Translations under genes and position numbers: made by a program | DNA from: Pomphorhynchus laevis | Lineage: Eukaryota > Acanthocephala > Palaeacanthocephala > Echinorhynchida > Pomphorhynchidae | DNA length: 64,000 bases | Reading direction: 5' to 3' | NCBI GenBank assembly: GCA_012934845.2 | Contig: WNNJ02001346.1 | Location: 186,001-250,000, forward strand | In this document: positions 1 to 10,693 of the stretch, one piece after another | Layout of the letters: each line of letters opens with the position of its first letter | Position numbering within the stretch: the stretch's first letter is position 1 | Notes under the pieces: generated by a model | Seen by the model: the letters and a program-made list of their open reading frames with translations, nothing else | Databases searched by the model: none | What the model was told of the DNA's origin: nothing

Positions 1-19
1 TATAAATGTAGTTAGTTTG

Positions 20-210
20 CCCTCGCGGTTTCTATTTTTAAAATGCACTGTTTATGTATTCATTGTGGGCAGTACAATGATGTACGGATCCAAAAGATGG
101 TCGATAAATGATGGCGATATTTGGACGCTGGTCTGCGCGAAAATGAGTATGATGCGCCTGATTTGCAAAATATCTTTACAAGAAACAACAAAGTTCTGAA
201 CTGAATAAGA
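20..210 (+). mobile_element. LINE reverse-transcriptase tail scrap
   Basis: A short reading frame contains a stretch of the form MMYGSKRWSI followed by MSMMRLICKIS. This resembles the conserved segment after the RT thumb of RTE- and L1-like LINEs (MLYGSE-W, then an MRxLRxICG-like motif). Only about 60 residues remain and no RT core is present. It would be a 5'-truncated LINE tail cut by the window edge. The call rests on motif memory alone and could be wrong. Confidence 0.4.
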
Positions 211-534
211 ATATATAGTATAAGATATGTATTTAAGAGGCAAATATCAGATGATTAGGTCACAATAAACAACATGAGTATAACTAGTCAAATACAGCGT
301 ATGATCTGACAGTGCATCCCACAGCTAGATGTCGAGGGTAGCCGCTACAAGACTGGAAGCATTTGATCGACGGACTACAAAACTTAATGGAGTGAACGAT
401 TGATGGAAACACGGACATTATTTGAGATCGAGAAGATCAATCAATGGAAACTGCAATAAATAAGCATTTGGATTTTCTGTTCACTATTTTTTATTTAAAT
501 TAATAGGAACAAAGGAAAATCAAGCACGAAAAAG
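211..534. other. No feature seen
   Basis: Moderately AT-rich sequence with no convincing reading frame and no repeat that I can match elsewhere in the window. Confidence 0.5.
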
Positions 535-690
535 ATTAAAATCATGTTACAATTAAAAATTAAAATTTAAAATAAAAGTCAATTTTTATAAATTGACTAA
601 TAAGTAGCAGGTGATGTATCAGTATAAGGATTAAAGGTCATCAGATGAAACTGCTATGTTATCAGGTTTCGTCCCCTATTCTTCGAAACC
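535..690 (+). repeat. Dispersed repeat DR, copy 1
   Basis: This copy has an AT-rich head rich in TTTAAAATAAAAGTCAAT, then a GC-richer body beginning GCAGGTGATGTATCAG and running through AAGGATTAAAGGTCATCAG to a CTATGTTATCAGGTTTCG stretch. The same order of blocks recurs at 865-1030, 50041-50200 and 58970-59230 and, inverted, at 10270-10543. No coding capacity is seen. It may be a non-autonomous element (SINE or MITE-like); its class is unknown. Confidence 0.75.
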
Positions 691-864
691 AGCAAATGTC
701 TTACTAACCATCAGATGGTCGTTCACTTCCTACCTCGAAAGTAAGTGTACAAAATGCCATAACCTGATCACAAATCAGGTGGACACGGCGGTGTCCTACC
801 ACCGCGGTGTATATTTAATCAAAGGTGAATTTATGTTCAGAGTTTTTTGCCAGGCATCAAGCGC

Positions 865-1030
865 TCCACTTTTAGGATTTTATATAATTTATAACAAGTT
901 AAAATTAAAAATTGAAATTTAAAATAAAAGTCAATTTTTATAAATTGACTAATAAATAGCAGGTGATGTATCAAAATAAGGATAAGAGGTCATATGGAGG
1001 ACTACCATCAGGTTTTGGCCAATTTTATTA
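865..1030 (+). repeat. Dispersed repeat DR, copy 2
   Basis: Second copy in the same orientation about 330 bp after the first. The AT-rich head from about 880 to 950 is nearly identical to copy 1, and the body (AGCAGGTGATGTATCA, then GAGGTCAT and ATCAGGTTTTGG) follows in the same order. The closeness of copies 1 and 2 may reflect a local duplication. Confidence 0.75.
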
Positions 1031-2099
1031 ACACCAATTTGAACTCATTTTATTTGTATAAATATAGATAATTAATTTTAAATAATTTTGATTAATCAAA
1101 ATATTTAAGATTTCTACTAATAACTTACGTAGATATTATTATATTTTAGACAACAAAAAGAGCTTGAACAGCTCGAATATAAGGTTAATTAATTTTTCTA
1201 ACGCTTTCTAAAATCTATTTTTGATTACTGATTATTAATTTAAAAGTAATTGAGTTAACAGGTAATATTTTCAATAATATTTTAAATATTAAAATATTAT
1301 TTTCCAAATATTTTCAAGTAATCTATTACTATTCTATAAGTTATAACTCACTCTTTATGTAATGAACTCGAAACCTAATGGACAGTAATAACCAGTGTCA
1401 TTTAACTAAGTTAAGAATAACGTCAAAGTAAAAATTAATATAAGAACCGATTTTAAAATTAAAAGTAATGCTAAAGTGTCATCCATACTAGCATTAATTG
1501 ATGGTAATCCAAAACAGTTATTAAACATATAAAACAAAAACCGAAGAATATGTCATCAATGATCTCGTTTAAAATAATATATCACATGTGAGAAGAATAA
1601 AGATTATCGATTACTTTAATACTATCTAAAAATTTTTTCTTGAATAATGCTGATAATATATCAATTTATATATATTTTTAAAAGTAATATTTTATTTACT
1701 CTATAATCTTCTAAGTAGTAGATTACTTGATGAACTTTAATAGGCAAAACAACTACGCAAATGTCATAAACTCAACTCTTTACTGGTTTCTAACCCAGTC
1801 GTATATTCATGACATTATATTTAAACACACATCAAATTGTGATAACAAATCAATAATATTGAGGTATTGCTACTCGTTGTGATATTGAGGGTTCATAGAC
1901 GCTTTTAGCTTATGAAATGAACCAGTCTTACCCTATATTGTTTTTGTTGCGCTGAATTCTTGTTATTTAAAAGAACACAAAGTCACTTTAATCCAAATTA
2001 AAAGATCACGTACCATATAAAAATATAATGCTAGAGAGAATAACTGATGATTTCAGCTTTCGCATGGCTTCTTCTTTTATAGAAAAAATTACTTCTTAT
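1031..2099. other. AT-rich spacer, nothing recognised
   Basis: About 1 kb of AT-rich DNA with many short homopolymer runs. No reading frame, tandem repeat or element end is supported here. Confidence 0.5.
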
Positions 2100-2646
2100 A
2101 CACCTATACGCATTAGACTGCAACAGGCTAACGTCTCGTCACCATCGACATGTTGCGATCAACGAGATCTTGAGAATGTCTCTCGCTGCCTCAGGATCGC
2201 CCTCCAGACTCGAACCAGCAGGCTTAGCGCGAGACGATGGCAAACGACCCTATGGTGCGACTCTTATGCCATGGGAAGCTGGCCGTATACACGTTTGGGA
2301 TTTCACTTGCCCGAACACCCTGGCCATCAGTCATGTCGCACATGCGGTGTCTTCTGCTAGCGCTGTTGCAGCCCATGCGCAGCAGCTCAAACGAACCAAA
2401 TACAGCTGCTTCGAGGATAGACAGTATTTGTTCGTCCCCATCGCCATCGAAACACTTGGCGCGGTCGGTCCCAGCGTATCTGCGTTTTTGAGGCAGCTTG
2501 GCTCAAGGTTGAGGCGGACAACCGGTGATAAACGCCCATTCAGCTGGCTCATGCAACGAATCAGCGCAGCCGTGCAACGAGGGAATGCGATATCCATTTT
2601 GGAGTCGGCTGGAGATCCCTTCCAAGGCAACTACCTTATTATTTAA
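2100..2646 (+). pseudogene. Retroelement endonuclease tail (PD-(D/E)XK-like), 5'-truncated
   Basis: One open frame of about 180 codons reads through HVAINEIL, LEPAGLARDDGKRPYGATL, MPWEAGR, VWDFTCPNTLA and a tail with VAIETLGAVGPS and LMQRISAAVQRGNA. This is the pattern of the C-terminal domain found behind many invertebrate reverse transcriptases, where DGKRPDG followed by PW-GR-L-WD-T forms a restriction-like endonuclease core. Here the expected aspartate after RP is tyrosine (RPY), so the nuclease is probably dead. No RT lies upstream, which is what a 5'-truncated insertion would leave. Codon use is GC-richer than the flanks. The stop codon lies directly in an AT-rich flank. Confidence 0.65.
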
Positions 2647-3089
2647 TTCATATTTATTTCTTTGTATAAATGTTTTTTTTAATTTATAATAGTTAAAGAT
2701 TATACACCGATAAATCTATCTTCATTCTATGTTTAATACGATGGTTCCCCACCTTTTTAAAGCTAGCAACCCTAAATTATTTAAATGTTCTCGCACCCTT
2801 TACAGTACATGTAATGATTTATATAAAAACAGCATTACGGGCTTGATATTTGTACCCGTATAGTACCAGTTCTTGCTAAACTATTCGTTGTACAGAGAAA
2901 ATAGCCATAACTCTTCAAAAAAAGAAAAATTGATTTGTTGAGTTGACTTTTATATAACTAATGAGCCTGAACAGTCATGCCTGTTTTGGATTTTCGTTTT
3001 CAAATTTTACTATCCGTTTGTAATATCCACCAAAGTAAATAGATATTGGTAAAAAATTGAAAAAGAGCTTCATAAAAACTTAAATTTAA
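2647..3089. other. Spacer, nothing recognised
   Basis: AT-rich sequence between two retroelement remnants. No supported reading frame or repeat. Confidence 0.4.
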
Positions 3090-3309
3090 AAATAGGTAAA
3101 AAATTTGTTCATTCATTACGCTTAAAATAAACTGTTAATAAATTGTTAAATAAACTGTTAATGACTTGCCAGGATTTGCCGATAGCGTTCTGTACCGTTG
3201 AAACTGGTAACAGAAACTCTCGCGAGATCAGCATCAAACTCCTTTTCGGGGTATAACTTAAGATTCACTTTACTGGAACAAGATAACTTGACTTACCCCC
3301 CTCATTGTA

Positions 3310-3700
3310 ACGTATGCCACATATAGGGACACTGGGGTCAACCTGTTCTTCTACTAGAGTCTGCGGAGTTTGTGGTTCAGACTCCTGCGATTATCTTCTA
3401 AAAGTGGAGAACTTCGGGGCTTCACCCGTCTTAGGAAATTGTAATGGGGACCACCCCCCCCGCCTGGTCCAGGAGATGCAGGGACTTCAAAGCCTATCAA
3501 CGAACCTTCGCGAGTCAAGCACTTAAGAATCCAAGATCCTCTACTTATTCTTATTCCGTTACCGCTACTGACAGAATGTCTAACAAAGACATCATCCAGT
3601 TGATGAATGAAAACAAAAATTCATTCTGGGTCAAATGGAAGGTATGATGTCCACTCTCATATCCGCCCTTCTTGGAACTACAAATATTCCCAAAATGACG
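3310..3700 (+). pseudogene. LINE-B ORF1 (zinc-knuckle nucleic-acid-binding protein) remnant
   Basis: Two overlapping frames carry CGVCGSDSCDYLLK and then GNCNGDHPP / AWSRRCRDFKAY. The second matches the CxNCxGxHxAxxxxCP zinc knuckle of ORF1 proteins of I- and Jockey-like LINEs. The domain changes frame in the middle, so the ORF is broken. ORF1 proteins of these elements bind the element's RNA. Confidence 0.6.
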
Positions 3701-4127
3701 ATGCCACATGCTAAGAACGCACAGTTCCCCCTGTAAAAGTTGGCAAATTGATAAAGCAAAGAGGCGCCTCAATAAGGGAAAATGAAAATAGTGCCCGTGG
3801 GCAAGTGCCCACTCTGGGCGGCGTTGGTGGAGGATGGGGCAACCCTTCTGCCCCTAGTTCCGTCTAGGGACGAGGCAGTCTCACCCAGCTAAACTAACAC
3901 AATGTAGAATACTCGTGAGCTTTTTTCACTGAATATCCTTCAGTAGAATTCGCGAGGAGCTCCTGCCCTTAGACTTCTATCTGGTAGAGATGCAGATGTT
4001 ATAGTCTTTCAGGAGACGCGGTCTATCCGTCTTCCCTAAGAAATTACTTGATTCGTCCCCAAGCACAGTTGTTCCCACTATTCCCCCTTACATAACCCCA
4101 CCTCACTCTTCTTATTCTCAAGAACTC

Positions 4128-4946
4128 TTGACCTTAGTTAAGTGCTCCTTAAGATCGTCCTTGCTACTCAACTATTCTTGTCCAGCCCTTTCTTGTTTAG
4201 TAGTTTCACTATGTAAAAACGGTAAACGCCTCAGTCTAGCCAATGTCTACATCCGTCCAGGTGAGATTCACAAGAACCGTGACCTCCTGGATAGGATTAT
4301 TGATAGCGGCTATGACGTGGTACTTGGTGACTTCAACGGCAGAACTGGTCGTTGGATTAATGCAGCACTCCGCACAGCTAGGAACGGTTATCTTATTTAC
4401 AAAGCACCGAACCCCACCTTTCATTACACATTAACAAATGCACTCCGAGTCTTATTACTGCTCCATGAGAGGTGGTTGTTGAAATCTCACTGTACGGAGC
4501 AGTCGCGACAGCATCTGTCCACCTCTAATGACTTGATACGTTGGCGGATAGAAGAGAATACGCTGCTTCGAAGAGACTCCACTTTGATCCTATCAGAGTG
4601 GCTTTCTTTCAGGCAGCTATCCAATAATTCCCACGAATTGGTAATGAGTTTGTCCGAATTTAATTCCTACCTTTCTTCGCAAGCAACCGCGATACTTTCG
4701 ACTACCTACATAGGTCGTATTTACAGTCTCACTCTGACAAAACTCAAGACCTTAGCTATATGCTCCGTCTTCCCAACCTCTCTGCTTCTGCCAGACAAGT
4801 TATCTCTAAAGAATATTGGAGCACTAGATATATGTTCTAACTGGGTAAAGATAAGGCAAGCATTGCTTCCCTTAATTCAGCCCAGTTTTCCTTCTGGAAG
4901 ATATTCAAGAAGGAGAAGTTTGTCTGTTGGAGGGATAGAGCATTAG
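4128..4946 (+). pseudogene. LINE-B APE-type endonuclease remnant
   Basis: A 272-codon open frame contains ANVYIRPGE and VVLGDFNGRTGRW, the conserved AxVYxxPx and GDFNxxxxxW blocks of apurinic-like endonucleases that nick target DNA in LINEs. After about residue 120 the frame no longer resembles an endonuclease, so the second half is probably out of frame, even though it stays open. The RT follows downstream on the same strand. Confidence 0.6.
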
Positions 4947-5223
4947 GCTGGATTGGAAAAATAGGTCTTGACAAAGTTTTGGAGGAGTCACTATCCCTAC
5001 ATAATTACAGAGCCACTCAATAATCCCAGCCAATCCGGCGTTGGGGTGACTTCAGGAGTAGATACTTATCTGTTACAGGGGGCAGATAAGTCTATACTCC
5101 AGGGGGCATCTTCCGGGCACCTCCAAATCCGTCGCTCCACTCTCTTCTCGTGTCTGTCAGCTGTCGACAGCCAAACAAAGAAGAGGAAAAGCCGTCACAA
5201 TTCTTTTAGCCGCCCCGTCCGAT

Positions 5224-6110
5224 GTGGCCGGCATCAACATCAGTAGACGTATATTTCTACCTCAGAAAAATCCGGTACCATGTCCTAAATACCTGCGGCC
5301 CAAATCGATTCAAAATTCTCTCGTATCGATATACGAAAAAGCGCTTGCGCGTAGAATCCGCGTTCATCTGAGTAGGCGAAATTTGATCCAACCTGGTTTC
5401 CATGGGTTCGTCAAATGTCGCTCGGTCCATTCAGCTGTAGGTGAAGTGCATCAGTTTTGTCAGCAGATTAGTCATCAACTTGCTGTGGCTGTTTTCCTTT
5501 ATTTTTCTGTTGCATTTGACTGCATCTCCATTCCTTTTGTTATCTCTTCTCTCAGGTCCCTCGGGGTGCCTGCGAGAATTGTTAACTCGGTGGAGATACT
5601 GCTGTAAACTAAGCGATTCTATTATAAAGACTACCCTGATGCGCGTCAGTTCTACCCTATTACAGGTGTGCCTCAAGTTTCCCTTCTTTCTCCAATACTA
5701 AATCTTGCTGCTTCCATTAATCTCTTTAAAATATTTAAACGTGAACAACGTCTAGTTGTATACGCTGATGATACTACAGCCCTGTTCTCTGGACGCAGGT
5801 GCAAAGACGTAGTCTCGGACATCCGCCGATTCTTTTTAAGATTAAAAGATCAGTTACCCAAGTCCAATCTTATTTTAAACTCCGCGAAATCGTAGGTGGT
5901 TGTCTTTCATAGCGCCCCTACAATAATGCAAAAACTTGAGAGATTAGCACTCTCTGCACTCTCCTCTATTTTGACTAATCAACCACTCCCTGTATTCACG
6001 AGTCGAATAAAATACCTGGGGTTCACCGTTACGGTAAACTGGTCATCGAAAGCCGACCTGGATAGACTTAAACGTATCCTGAAGAAAGCTAGGTGGTTCT
6101 GAACGGCCCC
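5224..6110 (+). pseudogene. LINE-B reverse transcriptase remnant
   Basis: Three adjoining frames give an RT: LRPKSIQNSLVSIYEKAL and GFHGFVKCRSVHSAV (fingers), AVFLYFSVAFDCISIPFV (motif A region; the usual D-F-S-x-A-F-D is partly altered to YFSVAFD), YADDTTALFS (catalytic YADD) and KYLGFTVTVN (after the palm). The motif A change and at least two frame breaks mark it as dead. The copy near 47570-48470 shows the same order with LDFSAAFD. Confidence 0.75.
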
Positions 6111-6484
6111 AGCATCTGTCATTGATAGGGAAAACTCAGGTGCGCCTTTGAGGCACTTGGGCTATCTCGGGATTAGTTTTCTTTCCTAGAGGACGTCACC
6201 TAGAGCAAAGGCTAAAGTTTCTCAAGCTCTTCGTATCTCGTTTACCCAGCATAGTCCGCCTCGATTGGACTCTTCGGAGGGGGTGAATGACCCCGGGTGG
6301 TTCAGCCGAAGAGCGGCGTGTTAGATTGGCTGGAGGGCTCAGATCCCACTGGATTTTAGACCATAACTTTGATGAAGACTACTATGGATGATACCGTCGT
6401 AATTGTCTTTAACTTGTTACTTACTGGTTGACTGCTTTTTTCCTTATTTATCCTGTTGTTTAATTTTATTTAAGACAATAGTTG

Positions 6485-7870
6485 TTGAGCTCAAGTGACT
6501 GAAATCCGTGTATCAACGATTGGTATCAAATGGGAAAATCAGTTCGACAACGGAAGTTCTAGAGGAAAATAACGATTTAGGTGTACTTTCATTAGATAAT
6601 ATGTTAAATGGAATGTCAGTTAAATACATAATCAATGATCTTCATTCACAGATCAATTATGGTGTATCTAGCATAATGCTAAGTAAACAATTTCCAAACA
6701 TGCTATTGCACCATCCTTCGCGATTTGCAAACATAAATGAAAGTGACATTATTCGTGCATGTAAAAGGACCAAATAAAATACGGCTTCATAGGGACTTGA
6801 CTCGATTGCATGGCGATGTATGCTTACTAATAACAGATGCAGCTCTCGTATTCGTACAAAATCGCTCGCAACTTTTGCCATACGACTATCCATCGATAGA
6901 ATTCCACAGGGAACGTTAGATGTTTTTGTTGCATTATGACTTGTTCTCAAAAAGAATAGTGGTGTAAGGCTAATTGGTGATTGCGATGTTGCGAGGAGAA
7001 TAATATGGAATAAAATCTTAGATATAATATAATTTGACATGAAAGATGCTGCTGGACTTAATCAGATATATGTGTCCCAGAAGAGTGATATTGACTTTGC
7101 TATTCACTCACTACAACAAGCATAACTTCGATCCGAATGTTTGCCTGTTGGCTGTTGACGCGTTAAAAGCGTTTAATCGAATAAATAGAAAGGTTGCACT
7201 TCTTGATTATATTTGTCCTGCGATATCTTGCATACTTCAAAATATAAAAGATTCACCAGCTGAAATGGTTTTAAATGGTGATATTATTATGTCATGTGAA
7301 GAGTATACCCTGGGCGATCCAATCGCTATGACCAAATTTTCAACGGCATCCCTACCAATTATTAACAAAATTAGTATACCCGTACCGAACGCAATCTAAA
7401 GATGGTTCACCGATGACGCTAGTTTCATAGGTACTATCGATGATCTCAAGTGTTTTTGGGACATTCTAACAAACATTGGCATATATTATGGTTACTTCGT
7501 AAACACATTCAAAACCCAGCTGCTATCTCACGTAGCAATAAACAAGGAATTAATGACTAGTATTTATATTAATACGAATTCATCTGGCATTGGCATTGAT
7601 ATTCTTGGTATTCCCATAGAAACCCCAGCATACGCCTCGACCTTTACATTTGAAGATCACTAAGTGGTTGGCTTCAATCAAGCGACTATGTTAAGTGGCG
7701 AAATTGGTCAACATATTGCATATGCGGATCTGACTACGTTAACGCTACGGAAAGCACATGGTTAGTTTAAAGAGGCTATGCCCATGCTAACACGTTATCA
7801 AATTCTCTATGACGCCTTTTAAATATATCACAATGCAGCCGAAACGACTGATGGTAGTTAACCCCGCTGA
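6485..7870 (+). mobile_element. Decayed CXC-RT element, middle part
   Basis: Broken frames align with the two intact CXC-RT proteins of this window. The blocks seen are INESDIIRACKRTK (compare SDIIKAARRTH in element 2), then a fingers region with GVRLIGDCDVARRI (compare GIRPIGVGETIRRI), LLAVDALKAFNRINRK (motif A, compare LLIDAANAFNTLNRS), LGDPIAM (compare QGDPLSM) and RWFTDDASFIG (compare YWYADDAAVVG). The N-terminal CXC domain and the C-terminal nuclease are missing. Many stops and shifts show it is old. YADD has become FTDD. Confidence 0.75.
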
Positions 7871-7950
7871 TGAGTGCTGCCGGCTACAATCAGCTCGACT
7901 AGGAGTTATAAGGAAATCTGCTCTGCATGTAATCAAACTCCGATTTTTGA

Positions 7951-8083
7951 CAACATCTACAATGTCATCGTAGATGACATTGTAGATGTTGCCAAATCCC
8001 GGAAAGCTCCAACTACAATGTCATCTACGATGTTGAAGCATCTACGATGACATTGCATTCAACTACAATGAGCTTTCCGGGAT
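7951..8083. repeat. Cluster of nested short palindromes
   Basis: 7951-7991 is a perfect hairpin with 19-bp arms and a 3-base loop. It is followed by a second inverted repeat whose 13-bp arms (ATCCCGGAAAGCT at 7996-8008 and its complement at 8071-8083) enclose further copies of the first hairpin's motif. A related pair, CTGGAAAGCTC and its complement, occurs at 48699-48740. No coding. It could be a tiny foldback element. Confidence 0.8.
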
Positions 8084-8109
8084 ATTAAAATTTCGTGTTT
8101 GTCACCGTT

Positions 8110-10070
8110 TCCGTCATAATACTCAAAAATAAAACCCGTGACTACCAAATCCCGTCGACTTCATGCAAACCAGATCAATTCTGTCAAGTGCGAGATATTT
8201 CACATGCTGAAAGATAAAATAATAGAGCCAAGTACGTATGTATGGCGCGCTCAGATACTTATGGTGAATAATTCCAGCGGTAAACATAGGATGGCGATAT
8301 ACTATTCAAGAACTGTCAATCCATGTACCCTTCCTCAAATAGACGCTATAGTCGAAAAATGTTAGCATTCGGTTTCTTCACGAAGATTGACCTAAAGTCA
8401 GCGTATTATCAAGTACCTGTGCAACAAGAACAGCGACACTTTATAGCTTTCGAAGCGCTTGAACAACTGTGCCATTTTATCCGCGTATCGTTCGTTCTTA
8501 CGAATGCGCCATCTGCTTTCCAACGTATAATTGATGACATTATAGAGCGCGAGTCGTTACAAGGAATCTACGCTTACCTTAACGACATTCTAGTGTGTGG
8601 AACATCACTAGAAGAGAACAGAAACCTACATGAGTTTATGGCTTTGATATTTAAGTATAGTCTTACTCCAAATCGAGAAAAATGAGTCAATTGCGTTCAA
8701 AAAATTCCATGGCTAGGATATTTGACCGAATCCGGACAGAATCAAGGACCTAACAGATTTAAAACAACTACATAATGAAACCGAGCTGAAAAGTATCATT
8801 GGGTTGTTTCCTCACTATTAGAAATGGGTCATGAATTTATCTCACAAGATTCATCCGCTTCTATCGATGCGGAATTTTCCAATTAGCAATGAAGCTGTGC
8901 GCTCTTTCAAACTACTCAAGAAAGAAGTAGAAGATTCAGTGTTGGTTGCGATAGACGGTACCAACATGCTCACTTTCGAAACCGACGCATTTAACTATAC
9001 AATGGAGCTGCCCTGTCACAGAATACCCGTTCAGTTGTGTTTTATTCACAGACGCTCGAAAGAAGCATGAAAACGTATTCCGCTGTAGAGAAAGAAACTC
9101 TCGCTATCGTTGAAGTATGTAGAGTCTGGAAGCACTATCTACTCGGCCGGAAATTCAAGCTACTCACGCAACAAAAAAGCATAACATACATATTCAATGA
9201 AAAACATCGCAGTCGCATTAAGAACAACAAAATGATTCGCTAGCGCATCGAACTATCGCCTTTCCAGGGCGATAAAACGGCTTAGCTAACTCATTTTCTC
9301 GATTACAAACAGGTATCCTTACCAGTGTACCAATGTGCATAAAATTAAAGAGCTAGAAAAACTCCATTCTGCTCTATGCTATCCTGACGTAACGCATCTA
9401 CTGTAATTGATAAAAGTTCGGAACTTGCCATATTCAGTTCAAGATGTACGTTCGGTCGTGACAAATTGCAAAATTTGGCACAACTGAAACCGTGATAATA
9501 CGAGCCCGAAACAAGCCATTTGTCAATGCGTGCCAAGCTTTCGAACGATTGTCCATATATTTTGAAAGACATCTCCTTTCAAACTATCGCAATCGAAGAA
9601 TTTTCATGATTTCCTATGGCTTTTCCTTGCTCCAATATGATATCTAATAAAGTTATCAAATGCTTAGAAGAGTTAATTTTCATGTTCGGAACGCCGTCTT
9701 TCATCACTCTGATAGAGGTTCACGTTTAATGTAAGACCACTTCATGACTTACCTGCATCGGTTAGGCGGTCAGCCATTTAAGAGCATATAACCCTACCGG
9801 TAATTCACAGGTTGAACGACATAATGCGATTTTGTGGAAGTGTATTCAGCTCGATTTAGCAACAAAGAAATTGCCCATTGAACACTTGGAGAATTCCTTA
9901 CCTAATGCATTGCACTCAACTCGATCCTTGTCATGTACCGAAACAAATTGCACTTATCATGAGCGCTTATTCAAGTACGAAAGGAAATCTACTTCTGAAA
10001 CAAACATGTCGACGTAACTCAGCACACCAGGCCCCGTAGTTCTTAAACGACATAACTTACAAAGCAAATA
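8110..10070 (+). mobile_element. Fossil Ty3/Gypsy LTR retrotransposon, pol remnant
   Basis: Reverse transcriptase, RNase H and integrase-like stretches occur in that order on one strand, which is the Ty3/Gypsy arrangement. No LTRs, gag or envelope were recognised. The element is broken throughout, with roughly ten breaks, and looks old. It lies between a decayed CXC-RT copy and a DR copy. Confidence 0.8.
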
Positions 10071-10269
10071 CGCGCAACAAACAGATGTATGTATTATTGA
10101 TACTACGTTATTATTTTTCTGCTAATTGTCAAGAAATTATTTCTATTTCTTATAATGTAGAATTATAAATCAACAAAATATTATTAAAATATTAAATTTT
10201 CAACATATAAATCAACAAAAAATATTAAAAATAAATTAAAACTCTTAAACAGAAAATTATATGTGTGAA

Positions 10270-10543
10270 TAATAAATAATATACTTTGTATTAAAGTAAG
10301 ATACCATATAAGCACATTTTATCAGCGGAAATACGTCATTATCATGTATTTGACCCTGCTGCTATGTTTGGTCGAGGAATATAGGCCGAAAGCTGATAAA
10401 ATATCAGTAATTTTGATGACCTATAATCCTTATTCTGATACATCGTCTATAATTTATTAGTTCATTCATAAAAATAGACTTTTATTTTAAGTTCTTAGTT
10501 ATATTATTTTAAGTTCTAGGTTATTTAAGTTCCTGGTTATAAC
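10270..10543 (-). repeat. Dispersed repeat DR, copy 3, target of CXC-RT element 1
   Basis: Read on the minus strand it has the AT-rich head ending TAAAATAAAAGTCTATTT, the body with GATGTATCAGAATAAGGATT and a 3' part with CATAGCAGCAGGGTCAAATA. This 3' part also occurs at 59140-59230. The head contains three imperfect repeats of an about 19-bp unit (AAGAACTTAA-type). CXC-RT element 1 is inserted at the head's outer end, so the rest of this repeat continues at 14068. Confidence 0.75.
10531..10543. repeat. Candidate target-site duplication, 3' side of CXC-RT element 1
   Basis: TCCTGGTTATAAC occurs here and again at 14068-14080, exactly flanking the element. The 13-bp match is not low-complexity, and the sequence on either side joins into one DR-like unit if the element is removed. 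Confidence 0.65.
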
Positions 10544-10618
10544 CTCTTTCTTTATTATATGTTATAATAATTTTTTTTTATAATATAAATTATTCAAAAA
10601 TAAGACAGCTTAAAGGTT

Positions 10619-10632
10619 ACCCTCTAATGGGT
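10619..10632 (-). other. Conserved 3' hairpin of CXC-RT element 1
   Basis: On the element strand ACCCATTAGAGGGT can pair ACCC with GGGT. Element 2 has CCCATTTGCGGG in the same place and a possible relic at 44185-44198 has CCCATTTGCATGGG. It lies about 75 bases before the element end and may be recognised by the protein to start target-primed reverse transcription. Confidence 0.5.
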
Positions 10633-10693
10633 CCAAAGTGGCAATTCAAAAACTGAATTTTTAGTTCAAAGGGAGTTGATCGTACAAATCGAC

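Larger units (their letters stand above)
3090..6490 (+). mobile_element. Decayed LINE, family B copy 1 (ORF1 zinc knuckles, EN, RT)
   Basis: A nearly full-length but broken LINE. In order it shows a gag-like ORF1 with zinc knuckles (about 3310-3700), an apurinic-type endonuclease (about 4100-4450) and a reverse transcriptase (about 5190-6330). A zinc-knuckle ORF1 plus APE endonuclease points to the Jockey/I/R1 assemblage. Both ORFs carry several stops and frameshifts. A second copy lies at 46205-48600 and a 3' scrap at 48970-49325. Both termini are uncertain; the 3' end is placed near 6490 because a CXC-RT remnant starts there. Confidence 0.8.
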
